A DNA stretch of 10,245 nucleotides. Origin: Prolixibacteraceae bacterium (lineage in GTDB: Bacteria; Bacteroidota; Bacteroidia; Bacteroidales; Prolixibacteraceae). The stretch lies in assembly GCA_003450125.1 (NCBI GenBank), contig DMFR01000438.1, forward strand, positions 10,092-20,336, given 5' to 3'. The notes beneath the pieces were generated by a model. It worked only from the letters and a program-made list of their open reading frames with translations. It ran no database searches and was not told where the DNA came from. Both the position numbers and the translations under genes were made by a program. Of the stretch, positions 9,701 to 10,245 are shown in pieces. Positions within the stretch are counted from its first letter, which is position 1. Each line of letters starts with the position of its first letter.

Positions 9701-9811
9701 CTGGTGTAGGTACAATGAAAAATTCCGTATAGCATCCTCTTTTTTCGATTTATTGATGACCAAGAATAATGCAAATAAATTGATAAGGGCATTTAAGGTG
9801 ATCTCGTTCAT
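6743..9811 (-). CDS. ABCG-like ABC exporter, fused ATPase and permease with extended N-terminus
   Basis: A 1022-residue fused ABC transporter from ATG 9811; no other start occurs before an in-frame TGA about 40 bp upstream. Residues 1-~145 form an acidic helical domain that resembles TerB-like modules, but only weakly by eye. Residues ~150-245 are a beta-rich linker (IIPGRFYAFREGSIIRGPRI). The ATPase shows Walker A GGSGVGKST (276-284), Q loop VPQDD (Gln323), signature SGGQRKR (383-389), Walker B ILFVDEPTSGLSS (Asp406, Glu407) and H loop His439. NIHQPS at that point is typical of the ABCG/White type. A CVTC pair (Cys488, Cys491) follows. About six membrane helices (576-598, 611-631, 657-681, 690-710, 717-740, ~966-995) make an ABC2-type permease. 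The loop between the fifth and sixth is ~225 residues, far longer than in ABCG proteins, and partly charged/helical. It is probably a half-size exporter acting as a dimer; the substrate is unknown. It is the first gene of the operon. Confidence 0.93.
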   Translation of the reverse strand: MNEITLNALINLFALFLVINKSKKEDAIRNFSLYLHQHFGISDNNDYLKLFEELLELYGIDGEPAFPVDMVEEAYKISTNIRSYLRKDEQVMVLIRFLELVKSGNQSKAKVLFETLSNVFEISKSEVDKFVAFIYYTSTDQINTPDYLLINCNEKPVQNKYRHIYEKNIDGELLFLRSSLIGNYIFIFHGKEYLTIDGNPIIPGRFYAFREGSIIRGPRISPVYYTDIAAGFIDQDLSPTFVFSGEKIEYKFKKSDNGLHRFSFSEKSGQLIAIMGGSGVGKSTLLNILNGNIPVNHGKVRINQFDIYEQKQDIEGLIGYVPQDDLLFEDLTVWENLYFSASLCFDHLPRSAIEQKVERVLHELELSSLKELNVGSPINKIISGGQRKRLNVALELIREPAILFVDEPTSGLSSTDSEKVMLLLKQQARKGKLIIVNIHQPSSVIFKLFDKLWVMDSGGRIIYTGNPLDAIIYFKTEVNHVNARNSECVTCGNVNPEQVLEIVETKKIDNSGNFLPERRFTPEYWYDQYLKNTKVKKEQIPGSAAGLPPTDSKKPGWSKQFRIFFERNLRIKFTDHPYLFINLLEAPILAVIVAYFTHFSETDKYIFFENKSLISYLFMSIVVVLFMGMSVSAEEIIKDRKILKRESFLNLSRFSYLNSKILFLVLLSAFQTFSFVLIANLILGIHDMMITYWLILFSVSVFSNLLGLNISSAFDSVVAIYILIPLLLIPQILLCGVIVKFDDLQSKNVEKDAVPITGEIMASRWAFEALAVNQFKNNRYMAHFFELEKEMAQARFRSEILTTELIGQVDLVDGLTRLNPEYSGDDKSSRKLQIIKNEIEKLDNEKVLPEFQFKESLMPGKFNFDIAELTKTHLNQLKDFHNQRYQKVKSEKDQLIYHLNKEKGDQFLSDQKMKFHNKSLEVLVLNSETTPFYRETPYGYMQKIAPIYKDPDFTNGRAHFLASQKNLFGYAIDTFIFNVGMIWLMSSFLYIALYYNWLRKMLRISIQYKNIKSFFENGKQEN
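7340..7355. repeat. 16-bp perfect palindrome inside the ABC exporter gene
   Basis: CCCCGAGTACTCGGGG is a perfect, GC-rich palindrome in an otherwise AT-rich gene. It is read in frame as part of NPEYSGDD (residues ~819-826) in the long loop between membrane helices 5 and 6, so it does not break the reading frame. It resembles the short palindromes scattered through some Bacteroidota genomes; that likeness is from memory, not from a search. Confidence 0.6.
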
Positions 9812-9849
9812 AGGTCTTATATTAAAAAGGAGATGAAAAATCCGGGAAT

Positions 9850-9938
9850 GTCATCCTGAACTTGTTTCAGGATCCCCTCTTCTTTTATTAATAAGTCTGA
9901 GTGTATTTGAGGAGATGCCGAAACAAGTTCGGCATGAC
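9850..9938. repeat. Inverted pair of REP-like hairpins (BIME-like element)
   Basis: There are two perfect 8-bp hairpins with 5-nt loops: ATCCTGAA-CTTGT-TTCAGGAT at 9853-9873 and ATGCCGAA-ACAAG-TTCGGCAT at 9915-9935. The second is the reverse complement of the first except for two positions in each stem, and both changes are compensated so pairing is kept. The outer flanks are also complementary (GTC at 9850-9852, GAC at 9936-9938). The ~41-bp spacer is AT-rich. This matches REP/BIME layout, as spread by IS200/IS605-like Y1 (RAYT) transposases. It lies between the likely promoter region and the exporter start, so it could also fold in the leader RNA. Confidence 0.8.
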
Positions 9939-10192
9939 GCTTCGATCAAAGTTCTACCGATGCAAAAAGAGTCAACTTTACTGTTACACGATCGTATTTA
10001 AAACTTTATAAAAGCTTTTTCGAAATGAAGGTAGGCACCTATACACCCGGCACCAAAAAAGTGCGCCGATTGCAGTCATATACCAGGTGAAAAAAATGCA
10101 AATCGCAGTAGATGAATGAAATAAAAAAGCAACTTAACCAGATTAAGGTGAGTGCTTTTAGGGCAATGAAGTTATATTGAAAGAGAGCCTGA

Positions 10193-10238
10193 AACCACGA
10201 AGTGGTTGAATGTGAATAACCACAGGTGCAACCTGTGG
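10193..10238. repeat. Tandem hairpin pair at the right edge
   Basis: There are two perfect stem-loops 12 bp apart: AACCAC-GAA-GTGGTT (10193-10207, 6-bp stem) and CCACAGGT-GCA-ACCTGTGG (10220-10238, 8-bp stem), both with 3-nt loops. Their sequence is unrelated to the REP pair at 9850-9938. The layout looks like a second repetitive family, and the element may continue past the edge. It could instead be a structured site; one copy alone cannot decide. Confidence 0.6.
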
Positions 10239-10245
10239 GAGGAGA

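Larger units (their letters stand above)
9812..10245. other. Non-coding region upstream of the operon
   Basis: No convincing gene is seen in these 434 bases. The stretch holds an inverted REP-like pair (9850-9938) and a different tandem hairpin pair (10193-10238) at the right edge. An open frame on the minus strand (10039-10245, 68 codons plus stop, open at the edge) runs through the second hairpin pair and then through a hydrophobic stretch. I treat it as doubtful. The operon promoter should lie here, but no clear Bacteroidota promoter (TTTG with TAnnTTTG) is visible. The leader just before ATG 9811 has no Shine-Dalgarno. Confidence 0.6.

Noticed and set aside
9947..9976. Possible promoter for the operon: GTTG, 18 bp, GAACTTTG on the minus strand
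   Set aside because: Both boxes have a mismatch to the Bacteroidota TTTG/TAnnTTTG consensus, and such matches are common by chance in AT-rich DNA.
10039..10245. Partial minus-strand gene at the right edge, possibly DUF2752-like
   Set aside because: The frame is short and open at the edge, passes through two perfect hairpins, and the motif match is weak. It is kept only as a finding.
9812..10245. CRISPR array or tRNA in the right-hand non-coding region
   Set aside because: The repeats are inverted hairpins without regular spacers, and no cloverleaf or tRNA motif was seen.

Overview
The window reads as chromosomal DNA from a member of the Bacteroidota. The signs are low-to-moderate GC, A/T-rich leaders with almost no Shine-Dalgarno sequence, a two-component sensor with Reg_prop propeller repeats and a Y_Y_Y domain, a TPR-headed sensor kinase, and histidine kinases with the HEIQNPLNF-type H box common in this phylum. 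The species and order cannot be fixed from the sequence alone.

All convincing genes lie on the minus strand and are packed as one probable operon, transcribed from about 9811 towards position 1. The order is: a 1022-residue ABC exporter with fused ATPase and membrane domains (9811-6743); a small RsbW/SpoIIAB-like serine kinase (6762-6343, overlapping the exporter by 20 bp); a STAS anti-anti-sigma-type protein (6341-6009, 1 nt gap); a multi-pass membrane histidine kinase (5983-4637, 25 nt gap); a signal-peptide/TPR histidine kinase (4626-2653, 10 nt gap); and a propeller-headed histidine kinase (2618 to beyond the left edge, 34 nt gap). The last has no stop in the window and runs off the end just as its kinase domain begins.

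The three histidine kinases have unrelated sensory heads: membrane helices, periplasmic TPRs, and a 14-blade periplasmic propeller. They share nearly the same kinase core. Between the two complete ones this is a 789-bp segment without indels, about 83% identical at protein level by hand count. The likely reading is that several inputs feed one phosphorelay, next to a partner-switching pair (kinase plus STAS protein) that may control the exporter or a sigma factor. No response regulator, sigma factor or PP2C phosphatase is visible, so how the parts connect is inference.

The right end (9812-10245) has no convincing gene. It carries a pair of inverted REP-like hairpins (9850-9938) whose stems differ by compensatory changes, and a second, different tandem hairpin pair (10193-10238). 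A 16-bp perfect palindrome (7340-7355) sits inside the exporter gene. The window therefore looks like an ordinary chromosomal signalling/export operon with short palindromic repeats around and within it.
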